A DNA stretch of 64,000 nt, from NCBI GenBank assembly GCA_005281725.1, contig SSBO01000007.1:6309415-6373414 (forward strand), in the 5' to 3' direction. The stretch is from Wuchereria bancrofti. Its lineage: Eukaryota > Nematoda > Chromadorea > Rhabditida > Onchocercidae. Positions 1 to 12,800 of this stretch are shown piece by piece; position 1 is the stretch's first letter; the number at the start of each line of letters is the position of its first letter. The translations under genes were made by a program, and so were the position numbers. The notes under the pieces are model-generated. The model searched no databases, was not told where the DNA came from, and saw nothing but the letters and a program-made list of their open reading frames with translations.

Positions 1-161
1 AACTTCAAATAAACTGATTTTAAATTTGCAAAAAAATAGAACATGATTAATGAATGGAAGGAAAAGAAGACTAAGCTATTAGTTTATTGTTATATGATGA
101 ATATTTATCCTTGGTAGTGAATAAACAAGTATTTAAGTTAATCAATTCAAGTATTACTTAG

Positions 162-3100
162 CATAAGCTGGATGAAAATGATGCGGAAAGATGTGAACGA
201 CAAAGATTAGCACAGAAATTGGATGATCATTCATCAGCTATCAATAATGATATTAATTCCAACAGTGGAATGGATAAAATATATTTCACGCCGTTTGTTT
301 TCATTTTTTAATTTCAATTTCAATTTGATTACTTGTTAAGGAATTTTTTTTTTGATAGAAAAAATATTTGATATTACATATAAGTAGGTTGAAAAAAAAT
401 AGATTAGGAAGTATGAAATTGAAAGAAAGGATGTAAATTTATGAATAACTTGACCAAGTGATTGAAACTGCTACAGGTAAAATATTATGACAAATAATTA
501 AAGTAATGAAATTAAATAATTTATCATTAAAAGTTAAAATTGTTTCATATTAAAAATTGAGAATAAAATACTGGAGACAAATAAATAAATAATAAGTAGA
601 TAAATAAATAAATATATAAATTTGTAAATTTATTGATTACTTTTTCAGAACAATGCAGTTTTTTTCAAGAAATTTTTCAAATGATTAAAGCTATAAATTT
701 GATTTGTATCTTTATTTTACCGCATGTTATGTTACTTATTACATTGATCAGTGTAGAAATTTTAAAAAAATGAATAATTTTAGCAAAATTGATTTTTTCT
801 CATAACTTAATTAATATTGAAACAATAAAAAATTAAAATTTTCAATAGTGGAATATATTATATAAGATGATAAAATGAAATTGATTTTTTTTTTGAAAAA
901 CAGAATTAAATTGATCTTCTTTCCTAGAATATTTGTAAACTATATATTTTAATTTAAGTGTAGCAAAAAAGAAAGTGTTATTTTATTTAAATTAGTAAAA
1001 AATAAAATAAAACGAAATTTAAAATTATTTATAGAAATGAATTATTATACGAAGCAACATGTACAAATCCAATTTCATCAACCTTATCATTATCATCTCC
1101 AAAAATATCAACAACAATGATCGGTGTACCGGATTCGGAATTTCCCAGTGATAATGCAACTAGTAACAGTATTGATAAATGTCACGAAGACAGTAACAAT
1201 GATAGCACTGATAATATTGGTAACAAATTTTCGTATTTTTCTTCTTCCCATATTTGTTTTATAATAAATTTGATTTTTGATTTCGAAATTTCACTTTTTT
1301 TACTTTGCACATACATTTTTAAGTTCTTTTAATAAGTTTTTAATTTAACTCCGTTCAGAAAAAATTTAAGTCTAATTTTTTTGTTGTATTTTCGTAGGTG
1401 TACGAAGGCAAAAATTTAGCAAATTTTTTTGTTGAAGATTTTGCAAAAATAAGTTTATTTGTCAAAAAAAAAAGGAAATGAAAAATTATGCTAACTTATG
1501 ATGCATTGCTACATTAGTTAGATTAAATACCAAATTTTACTTTAGTAAAATACGATTAAAATTTAACTCCTAATTTTACGCCTATTAAAATAACTTAAAA
1601 TTTCATAATAATTTTTCAAGTACTTAGTTTTAATATTTCAATGGGAAATCCATTCCACCTTTTTTTATGCTTTTTTCATGCTTTTTTTTTCAGAAACTAA
1701 AGTGCCATGTCAATGTCAATCACATTTAGGCCGAATATTTCTAGATGAAATTTATCCATTAACAACAGAACAACTCTTTACCATACTTTTTTCACCAATA
1801 CCATGGTATCAACATTTTCATGAAATTGTCAACAAAACAGGTAAATATCCACATTTGAAAAAAAATTATTAAAATTTCAGTTAGTAAATAATTTAGAGTT
1901 TTGAATTTCAAAAATTTCCTGTATTCTTTCTTTAAATTTATTGATGAATAAACGATGTAATGTATTACTCAAAATTTTAGCACATGGAAAAACGCTTAAT
2001 ACTGTAACTGGTAAGTAATTTTCTTGATATTTTATTTTCATTCGTTTTTCTTTTCATTTTAATTTTTCACCTATGATATTATTATCATTTGATTAAAATA
2101 ATTATTTACTTTTACCTTTTCAATTATTTGTTATCACTCATATTTGATCAATTAAATCACAATATAATTATTTGCAAAGGTTATATGGCAACATCATGGG
2201 TAAAGGAAAATCCTACTATTACCACGCGAACAGTAACTTATAACATGGCATTAAATAATGCTTTAGGTCCAAAAAGTACATCAGTTACTGAAAAACAGGT
2301 TATTTATTTTAATTTTTTCACTTTTTTAATTCTATTAAAAAATATGTTTAAGAAATTTTGAAAAATCACATACTTAGTTTCTTTTTTTTAATTACTCATT
2401 TTGTTTCTCCTTTTTTTTGTAAATTTAAATTTATGTTCTTGCATTGTGCAATTAAACGTTATTCATATTCGTTCTCTATAGACATAAAACCTTATCTACG
2501 TCGCTTTATATTATCAGATGTTACTTTTTGTTATATTTCAGACATGTCACGCATTTCACGGTAAATCCGATAACGGATTTAGTGTAATGAAAGAAATTCA
2601 AAATGCTGGCATACCATACGCTGATAATTTTACCATTCAATGTACTTATTGTATAATTCGGGCAGGTAACATGCATTCCAGGTTACTTATACATGGTACA
2701 ATAATACAAAAGAAAAATATTTGGGGTATTGTCAAAGGTAAATATTTTAATTCATAATTTAATACAAAAATATAAGTTAACACAAATACACACAAACCAC
2801 AAATCATCTTGGACAGAAGCAGTAGACTTGACTGTGCTCACCGTAATAATATTTTTGTAGCTACCGTAATACTGTCTACAGTACACCACTTTGCTTGCAT
2901 TTGCTGATATAGAAATCTTTTAAATGATATCGTAAACGATATTCGTTTTTGATGTTTAGTTAGCAGTAGACCGTAAACGTATTGCATGTGACGTAAGTAA
3001 CCACGAATATAGTGTAACGTTACTAGTTACGTTACGTGCAATACGTATGTTGTTTTCCCTTTTTCTAGCGTACAACTAACTATATTGTAGTACATATATA

Positions 3101-6100
3101 CATTGCATATTTCTGCATAAGTAACAAATCAAATATATTCAAGTATTTTTTCCTTTCTATACTTTATCTTCAACAATACGTAATATTACGTGAATAACAT
3201 CATATATTAATATCTTTTCTTTTTTTCTGATCAATTTAAGCATATTAATTAGGTTATGTATTAGCTATAAATTTAACATAGTAATTTATTTTAAACAATC
3301 GTTTCAGGAATAATTGAAAAAAGTACATATAGTGGATTAGCAACACATTATACTGTATTAGAAGAAACATTAAAATTACTATGTGATGAATCATTTGAGG
3401 TAAAACAATCTACCATATCGGAATGTGAAACAAGCAACAATTTGCTACCAAGCAACTTATTAAATGGGTACGCTAATATTGATATTTCATTTCTCTCTAC
3501 TAAAATTGCACGAATTGAAAAGTGTCAAAAGAATAAATAAATGTTTATAGTATTACTTTAAGTACAAATCATTTATCAATTAAAATACATGAATTTGAAT
3601 ATTTTTTCAATTATTTCAAAATTTTATGTTTATATATTCTTAATTATTAATCAGCATATGCTTTTTTCGTATGTGTATATTTCTCTTATCACTTTTCATA
3701 CTATTTTAATAATTTATTTGGAAAAAAAAAGAACTAATAATATTAAATTAATAATAATTGGTTGTGCAATGATCATTATTCATCGAGGTGACTTTCTTTT
3801 CTTTTCCTCTTCCTTTTTTTTTTACCATAAACATTTATGAAAATTATTGACTGTAATTTTTTCTAATGTAAAAATTACGAAAAAGTCACCTCTTAACTGT
3901 ATGAAATATATCATAAATTATTTAAAATATAAATATAAATAAATTTTATTCCATTCTTTTCGACACATCTGAAAACGTTTCATTTCATGTGTGAGAATTT
4001 TTGACGTAAAAATTTTATTTACGATTATTGCATTTTCAGATATGCAATTAAATTTCATTAAAAAAAAGCAAAGATGAAACTGAAAGATTTAGTAAACTTT
4101 TTTGAGAAACTGCCCGAAAAAAAAAGAACCTGTTTTGGGTGAATTTTATTCTTCACACAAATTTATGAAATTACAAAAAGAAATTTTTTTTTTTTTGGAA
4201 AGTAGAAAACGACAAACAGTTGCCAGTTGTTTATATCTGCAGAAAATACAACAGTATCAAAAATGGTTCTATTACGGAATACAATATTTCAACCGATGCT
4301 CACTATCAAACGATGTTGCTGAATCCGATTATCAATTCTGCTGATAATATCAGTCAGTTTTCCGTCATCCATTCCAGTGGGAACTAACATTGTAACCTTA
4401 TGGGTGGAAACTAACAAATTATCTTATTCTATTTCCAGTATTAAAAAATACAAATTATTGATTCTTTTTTTTTTTTCAAATATAACATTTTGAACGATCA
4501 ATTACTGTTTAAAAAAATTACTTTAAAAAAAGTTTGTTTTCTCTTAAATACATTACTTACAGATTAGATATATGAATGAATACATTTTAAAAAATATGTT
4601 ATATTTCAATTTTACTATGTTGAAGAAAAAAAAGCACATCTAATTTAATATTCCAAAATTATTACCAAAAAAGATGTTTCGAATTTAAATTTTACTTTTA
4701 AAAAGTTTTTATTTCAAAAAATTAATTGTAGTATTAATTTTTATAGAATTTAATTATCTTAGAGGAAAAATAATAGGCCATGATGACAGATATAAGCTAT
4801 AGAAAATCTTTTTTTTCTAATTTTTTCGAAGATCTAAAAACCTTAATGCATCATCTTTCACAGAATTACTAATTTTATCATTAAATTAATTGTACAAAAT
4901 AATTCCGTAGCAAATCAATTGTCAACTATGTCACATGAAATAGTATACATAGGATTGTGACATGATAAATTGTTTCTCAAAGTAATCGATTTAATTTAAA
5001 ATTGTAAGTACATAAAAATATACTTGTATTATTACTATTATATTTACATTAAATTATTGCTATATTCTTATTATAAATGTATGTATCATATATTTTAGAA
5101 ATTTAATTGTATAAATTTAAAATACTAATGTTCATACTTTTTTTTTTTTACTAATTTATAAAGTTACTAATACTGATTATTAATTATTGTGTTATTAATC
5201 AATAACATGAGAAATCTAATCAAATTTCTATCAAAAATGTGAAATTTGTTTTCGAAAGCAAATTGATTAAATTTAAATAAATTTTATAAATTTCACATTT
5301 TTAAACATTATAAATTGAAAGAAGGAATGAAAAAAAAGATGGTGGAAATTTTAGATTTCTNCAATAACATGAGAAATCTAATCAAATTTCTATCAAAAAT
5401 GTGAAATTTGTTTTCGAAAGCAAATTGATTAAATTTAAATAAATTTTATAAATTTCACATTTTTAAACATTATAAATTGAAAGAAGGAATGAAAAAAAAG
5501 ATGGTGGAAATTTTAGATTTCTTTAGATTTTGTATTAAAAAAAAAAGAAAATTTTTGCTTATATTTTCTATGTCCAATATATTTTCTTATTAAATTTTAA
5601 ATTTATTAAAATTGAAGTTAATTCATTCAGATGTGACAAAGTCAACAGCAACAGCAAGATCAATGAATGATAATAATTGCTTTTGTGATAATGCTACTGT
5701 GATTACAAATAATGCTCAAACACAAACATTAAATTATTTTAGTGATAAGAAAAGTATTGGTTATTCCAATAGAATTGTTATTATTTTGTAAGTTTTTTAT
5801 TTTATTTTCGCTATTTTTTTTTTGTCTTAAAATTCATTCAGAATTTTTTTTTTAAATTTGTTCAAAAAATAAAAATTTTCCATGATAAATTTAATTTTGA
5901 AATAGTTATCCATGAAATATTAATAATTGCTATTTTATTTATTTACTGATTTTTCTTTCTGAAAGATTTTATAAAATTAATGAAAAAGTGTTTGCAAAAC
6001 AAACTTTCAAATCTGACATTAAATTCTTTCCGTTAACAAAAATGAATGCAAATTTTTAAATTAAGAACTAAATTAATTTAATAAACGAATAATTATTTGC

Positions 6101-6574
6101 AGAGTTTTTTTGAAGTTTTTTTTGTCCAGAAAGAAAAGAATTGAAAATTTTACTTTAGAAATTTTCAATTTAATTTTTTGGGTTTCATTTTGATCATAAA
6201 CTAAATTTATTATTTATAGACTTTCAGTATTAATTTGTTTGCAAGTTTTCACTTATCTAAAGATCTCATATATTTTGGATACTCATTGCGCCAGTACCGA
6301 TGAAAATTCCGTTGCTTTCAGTAATAGCATCCAACATCCGTAAGTTAGTAAAATAATTTCAAAAAATTAGTAAAAAATTTTCAAAAAATTTATTATTAGA
6401 TAAATTGAGATTAGAGTACTGATGAATTTTACTCATTTAACAATTAACAATTAACGATTAATAATTATTTGCATAGCAATTTAAATTTGCAGGAATGAAT
6501 TACCAATAGATGCACAAAATCTTGAACAATTACGACCGACTGGCAAAAATATCATCTTCAAAGATGATTTATAA
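162..6574 (+). CDS. GRAMD1/Aster-like sterol transfer protein (3' part; 5' end lies before the window)
   Basis: Eleven exons join in frame: 162-292, 1035-1219, 1694-1840, 1981-2010, 2180-2298, 2542-2737, 3308-3467, 4243-4376, 5631-5787, 6220-6339, 6493-6574 (TAA), giving 486 codons here. Exons 3-7 encode a VASt domain: FLDEIYPLTTEQLF, then W..NP..TTRTVTY with LGPKSTSVTEKQ, then YCIIR and WGIVKG. This is the order seen in animal GRAMD1/Aster and yeast Lam/Ltc proteins. Exon 10 gives a hydrophobic helix (VIILLSVLICLQVF) near the C-terminus, matching the ER tail anchor of Asters. Known family members move sterol from plasma membrane to ER at contact sites; that role is inferred here. The GRAM domain should lie upstream of base 1. 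Exon 4 has only 30 bases. Exon 8 (4243-4376) is the least certain; its phases fit both neighbours, and reading past its donor meets TAA within three codons. The intron before exon 9 contains a contig join. Confidence 0.8.
295..1034 (+). other. Intron of the Aster-like gene
   Basis: AT-rich non-coding sequence between exons 162-292 (donor GTTTGT) and 1035-1219 (acceptor TTTATAG). I see homopolymer runs and AAAT-rich stretches, but no coding, RNA or mobile signature. Confidence 0.5.
2780..3120. repeat. Palindrome-rich intronic segment, possibly MITE-derived
   Basis: This part of the intron between exons 2542-2737 and 3308-3467 differs from its AT-rich surroundings. It has nested inverted repeats: ATATCGT/ACGATAT near 2935, ACGTATTGCA at 2977-2986 against TGCAATACGT at 3037-3046, and GTAACGT/ACGTTAC between them. 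It also carries TACCGTA-type words seen in two introns of the neighbouring receptor gene. There is no coding potential. A decayed non-autonomous DNA element is one reading; I see no clear terminal repeats or target-site duplication. Confidence 0.35.
5200..5522. repeat. 161-base direct repeat across a single N: unmerged contig overlap
   Basis: 5200-5360 and 5362-5522 read the same, on either side of one N at 5361 and inside an intron of the Aster-like gene. The left copy stops exactly at the N and the right copy starts exactly after it. Two contig ends that overlap but were not merged would give this picture. It does not change the protein. Confidence 0.85.
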
Positions 6575-7307
6575 ACTTTCCTGAATCATTTTGATTGATT
6601 TCAATTTTTGATAGCATTATTGTCCTAAATAAATCTAATTTCGCCAATATGATTTGATTTTAATAAATTAATTAATTGATTAATTAATTAGCAAACTAAC
6701 GTATGTTTGTTTTTTGTTGCATTTTTTTAATATCACAAAATTTTGTTAACAAAGTTTTCTTCCTCCTCGTTTCATGTTTACCAATTTAGCAAAATTTGAA
6801 TGTCATCAAATTGTTGGAGTATTTTAAATATCAATTAGACTTGAAAGTTTCATTGCAAGTATGAAATGCAAAAGTGAAATGATAAATTATCTTCTGCTTT
6901 TTTTATTTTTCATTTTTTTTTTTTGCTTTAACTTTGTTCAATAATTGATATTTATAAAGAATTAATTGTTTGTTAAACATTGAGCAAAAATCTTTACTTT
7001 TTATTGAAGCATAAAGACAAGAAGTAAATTACATTTTTTAAATTATCAAATTAACAATTTAAGAAACAACCTATGCATTTCATCCAACAATAAAAGTAAA
7101 ATTGCAATTAATAACATTTAAGTACTCTTTAAAACAATATTAAAGAAAAAAGAAGGTAATAAGTAATATTTTGTGTTCTAAGTTATTTTCGGTTTCTTTT
7201 TAATGAAATTTTTATTAAGTTTTCTAAATTATTTTCTTTTTTCTAACTTTTCCTTTTTTTTAATAGTAATAAATTTTCCGTATGATAATTAAATTGAAAC
7301 TAATAAG
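6575..7307. other. Convergent intergenic region
   Basis: The stop codons of the Aster-like gene (+) and the receptor gene (-) face each other 733 bases apart. An AATAAA lies at 6628-6633, 54 bases after the first stop. A minus-strand AATAAA (TTTATT on +) lies at 7211-7216, 92 bases past the receptor stop. Both are plausible polyadenylation signals. I see nothing else. Confidence 0.6.
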
Positions 7308-9888
7308 TTAAATATTAAATGATCCCGGTGAACAAGGTGATGCTACTATTTTTAGATTTCTTCTTCCAGTTTCAGGTGGTTTATAAAGTGGTGAATCTGG
7401 TGGAGCTGTTGAATCACTACGTTTAAATGTTAACGATCGTTGAGGTAAATTACATCCTAAATTACATCTGAAAATGTTAGATGTAAATTTAATAATTTTT
7501 AATTGTTAACTTTTTCATATCAAAAATCTTATTGCAATATTTATTTTCATATTCTCACTCAAATTTTAAATTATTCAAAAAAATTATTTTGCTCTAATCA
7601 TAAATACCGAATTTTAAATTGTAATTTAATAAGGAGGAAATTCATTTGATAATTAAAAAAAAAATTTATTAATTACAACAAATATTTCATCAAATAAATC
7701 TTATATTTCATGAAAAAAAGAACAATATTAATTGTTAATATTTGAAATGAATAAAAATATTAGCTAACAATAAGCAGAAGAAAAAAATTGTCACAAAATT
7801 TGATTTTTTTTTTTTTAATTTAAAAAAGAAGATGAAAAGATTGAAAAAGATAGATGGATGAGCAGAAAAAAGAAAAAGAATGAAACTTACAAATTCCTAT
7901 AATCTGTTGCTAAACTATCATTATCCTTACAATTGATCACTGTATCATTTGAACAATCATTATCGTTATCATCATCATCATCATCATCAATCTTTTGCGT
8001 TAAGAAATCTTTACAATTATCATTATCATCATCATTATCATCATCACTGTCATCATCAATATTAAATTCTGTATTGGCAGTAAAATAGGTTGTCATATCA
8101 CTTACACCATCAATACTGGAAACCTACGAACAACGATAGCCTTTATTCTTGTTTTTTATAAATTATATTTCACGTTAATTAATAATTCTCTATCACAATA
8201 TCATTCCTTGCTAGAAAATTAGTCAACTAATTGTTTATTGAAATGAGTTTAAATCTGTAATACATAACAAATTTAAATTTGTCAAATTTAAACTTTCAAT
8301 TAAATACTATCAATTAATATATAATTAAAATTTTTTATCAGTTAGCCAAAACAATAAAACAAAAATATTTTCAATTGACTTTTTTTTCTTTTAATTAGAT
8401 AACTGCAAAATTTTCTACTTAACATCATGAATTAATTTTAAGATTAAATTAGAAAGTAATTAAATTATACAAAAAAAAAATGAAATAATAGTTCACTATT
8501 TCATTTATTTCTAGATAAATAATAAAATTAAAATTATAATCACAAAGTAGTATGTAATTTTTTAAAACAATATTTTTTCATAAAACATTTTATCATAATA
8601 AGGAATTTAAATTCCAGTAAAAAATAATTAATTAGGATAATAAGTAAAATTTATTCATTAAAATAATTCATTTAATATATTAAGTAACAACATAACTGCA
8701 ATAGATATTATCTGATGAATCAATGAAAAAAGAATTAAAAAAATGAATTAGTTATACTGAATAATAAGAATTAAATTAAAATTTTGAAAAATATAAATAA
8801 AATATTTGTAATATTACTTAATAAATAATTTCATTTCAATTAATTTTTTTTCATCAACTTAATTGAAATTTATTGTCATATATTATCATTAGGAATAGAG
8901 TGGAAAAAAAGAAATGGAAATGAAAATATTAAATGCAAATTTCAATGAAATGATTTTGATGCGTTTATTTGTCATTTCTATGCTTTTCACATTAATTAAT
9001 TACTCTTTCTCACAATTTAAATTTTAGAATATTTTTAATAAATTAAATTTTAAAAAGTAAATTAATTCCATATAATACATTTAATGGTATGAATTATATG
9101 CATATATCATAAACCTACTCTTGAATTGGTTGTTTGCTGTTGAATCACCGCTTCAACAATTAAAGCATTTTTTGATTTTGTTAATTTTAAATCATCAACA
9201 ATATTCCGGGTCGATATATCAGTATCAAGTTGCTGATCAGGTTCCGGTAAAGCAAAATCATTTTTGATCACAGCTTCTAACTTCTGATCTAAAAAAAGAA
9301 CGAAAAGTTAGATAATAAATTTAAATTTATTTAAATCAAATAGAATTTATTAATAAAACTAATAATTCCATTTGATACCAAAATTATTATTCATAGAATA
9401 ATTTCTTTTTTTGATTCGCAAAGGCTGTTAAATTGAAATTTAAGTAGAGAAAAAAAATTAAATTCATCATTTTAAAATATCAGCAATTATATTTTCATTA
9501 TTAAAATATACCTTAATTAATATTATGGATTGATAAGATTAATCTAAGACATTTTAACAGATGATCCGTTCTTTTTTTGCAACTTTTTCAAGAATAAATT
9601 TTTTGAACAATAAATATTATCCACACTAATTAAGTTTTAAAGAACTTTATTCTATTGATTATTTAAAAAATAATGATTTTTTATAACAATGTTCAATAAA
9701 ATCTGAAACTTTTTATTTGCCAGAATATTTCCTTTTTCCAATTAGGTTTAAATTTAAATTCAAAAAACTTAGGAAGCAATAATTACTTCTTTCCTGATTG
9801 CTCAAAAACAAGAAGAAAAGCAGAAAAGCGGAAAACATACTATTTGCAGCTGGAAGCAATGGTGAATTTTCCGGATCTTCAGATGGGG
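7308..9888 (-). other. Receptor cytoplasmic tail (exons 32-35)
   Basis: Exons 9841-9888, 9119-9288, 7891-8123 and 7308-7467. The tail is proline/acid rich, with Asp-rich runs in exon 34 (IDDDSDDDNDDDND and a run of seven Asp) from GAT repeats. It ends SPCSPGSFNI; F-x-I at the end fits a class II PDZ ligand. Reading past the exon 34 donor gives only Leu and then TAA, so intron retention would remove the last exon and the PDZ-type end. Confidence 0.7.
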
Positions 9889-12800
9889 CTGAAAATTGAA
9901 AAAATGTTATTACTTCACAACTTCAAAATTTAAATTTAAAAAAAAAAGAAATATTTTTTGTTTTTTCTCATTTATTTATTTGTGATATAATTTTTGAAAT
10001 GCAGAAATCTTATAAGAAGTTGAAAGTTTTTTAAAAAAAATGTTTTTTCAAAATTTTCAATTTTTAAAAAAAAAATTATTTGAATGATTTTAAAATTGAA
10101 ACCAATATTTCCGAGATCTTTTAATGATGGCACTGGTGATTGCTCATATAATCTTTTATGCTTCCGCAAGCAGAATATACCACCCAAAATTATCAATAGA
10201 ATTAATGTGATAACAAATGGTATTATCCACCCTTTAATTAATTACTATTAATTATTGATAATTATTAATATTTAATTTTTTTTTGTCAAAATAACTGTTA
10301 AATGATATTATGAACAATTTTGATTTTAAATCATAAATCTGAAGCAATAATTTCTTTCTCGTAATTCGAATTATTTTTCCAAAAAATATCATTTAATACT
10401 GGAAAATTGATGAAAATGAGATTGGTTTAATCTGACTAGAATTTAAAAAATCGTAAATAATTTTTTGAAATTTCAAAATTATTAATTATTTTTTCTTTTT
10501 TGGTACTGTTGGGAAACATATTAAATACTTGATATGTTGTTTAATTAATGAAATAAATTAACAAAAATTAATCAAATTAATGTCTATAGAACAAATCGTA
10601 CTACTTTAGACAATTATAAAATTTTAAACGATTAAAATTTTCATTTAAGTTAAAAATTAATTTCTTACATTCCGATTCGTCCATTTCATCATCATTAATC
10701 TTCTCATCAGCAATTGTTCTTTGATAAGATTCAGTGATAAACGGTGAATCCCAAACTGGTGCTATCACTGTGTTTAGTATTGCTAAAAAAAATTGCAGAA
10801 ATTTAACAATTTGAAAATTTGAAATTTTCGACTAAAAATTAGAACGAATAGTAGCAATTATTATTTTCTATATTTGAGTAAGAAAAATTAAAAATTTTCG
10901 ACTTTTTTGTCAACTTTTTTCAAAATTAAAAGGTATAATTTTATTAATTTCTCATTTTCAACTGTATTACAATTGAAATTTACTTAAATGCACATCTAAT
11001 TTATATTGTCATTTTAATTATTTTTGCTTTAGTTCAATCAATTAGTCAATTTGTATGTATTAACTTTTCATTATTTTAATCAATTTTTTAATCGTCTTTT
11101 TAAAATCAATTTTTATACCTAATTTTTCAATCAATTTTTATACCCAATCGATTTTTTCTAATCATTTCTTTAATAAATTCTTGTTATTCAATTCTAATAC
11201 CTATCAATTGTTTTAAAATTGTCTTCAAAATGAATAAAATCTTGGCAAAATCGCAAGTGCTGTAATCATAAATGAAAGATAATCAATCACTTGATTAATG
11301 CAATGATTACGATTTATAATTATACTTAACAAATATATTTTATAATTAGAGTTATTTGCATAAATGTGACGTAAGAGGAAAAAAAGATAATTAACATTTA
11401 TAAAAATGGAAATATTAAATTTCTTACGTGGTAAATTTCCAGGAATTAAAAATGAATTACATGCGCCAAGTTGAATTTTATTACCAATAATTGCTACTGA
11501 TTCAGCAAATTCAAGTTCCGGTTTATGCAAATATAAAATTGGTTTAAGACGTATACGTGGGACATTTACGTCAATATCAATATCTGAAAATTTAATTTTT
11601 CAACAAAATTAATTTATTTTATTGAAATTTTATGCAAATATCAATCTCTCTTATTTTTTCCCACATAATTCTATAATATTGATCGTTCACTTATTCATTT
11701 TCATCTACTCGAAATTGTTGATAATTAATGCTTAATTAAATTAATGATAATTAGAATAGGGGTATTAAATAATGATACTAATTTTGTTTAATTTAAATTC
11801 TTGCTTATAAAATTTATAACAGATTTAAGATGCATACGTGTTACATTTACGTTTAGAACGTTTAAAGTTGAAATATGAAATCATCTACCTATCTTATATG
11901 ATGTAGCAAATAAACAACAACAATTTTCATAATATAATATTATCAAATTTGTAATAGTCATCAAAGTAACATCAATTTGTGATAAATTATTATGATAAGA
12001 AAAGAATTATGATAAGAAAAATGAACGAATTCATTCATTATAATTTAATTTGTTTTGAAAATTTGCGTTTATCGCAAAATATTTCACTCATTTCTTTTTT
12101 TAATTTTTAATTTTCAAAAGGTAATATGAATCTTTCTAATCAAAGAAACATACTTGATAAACAACCGGTATAGTTATACTTTATTGTTTTCTTATCATTA
12201 TTTATCATATCTGCAATATCCGTGATGTATGGTCCACCAAAGGAAAATTTAATTGCATATGCAAGTGATAAATCTGTTGCTAAATGTATTGGAAAATCAT
12301 ATTTCCATGAATCAATCTGAAATATTAAAATTATGCAAATATTTTAATAATTTATCAAGTATTTTTCCTCCAATAATCTTTTTAAATTACAATGAAATGA
12401 AATCATTTAAAAAACTATTTTCTTGTTTAATTAAACAATCAATTATTTTGTTTGATTATTTTTGCTAACTAAATTATCACAGCATTATGTGTAGATTTAA
12501 ATGAAATAATTAAATAATTAAGCAATTAAAATGCTCAAATATCGTACCGTAATTTTTAATGATTTATTAGCATGAAATCGTGCATGAAAATAATGTCGAT
12601 AACCATCGTTATAATTATATGAAAATGTGTAAACAAATGATATATCAGTTGTTGTTATAGCAATATTAATTGAACCATTTTTGCATAATATTACTTGTAA
12701 CATTCTGGAAAAAAAAATTGATTATTTTAAAAGGAATGTAATTTAGACCTATGCCATTTGTTTATTTGTTTCTTATCATTATTATAAAATATTTCATTGA

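Noticed and set aside
4102..4344. 80-codon ORF in the Aster gene
   Set aside because: It is out of frame with the exon at 4243-4376, which fits the phases of both neighbouring exons.
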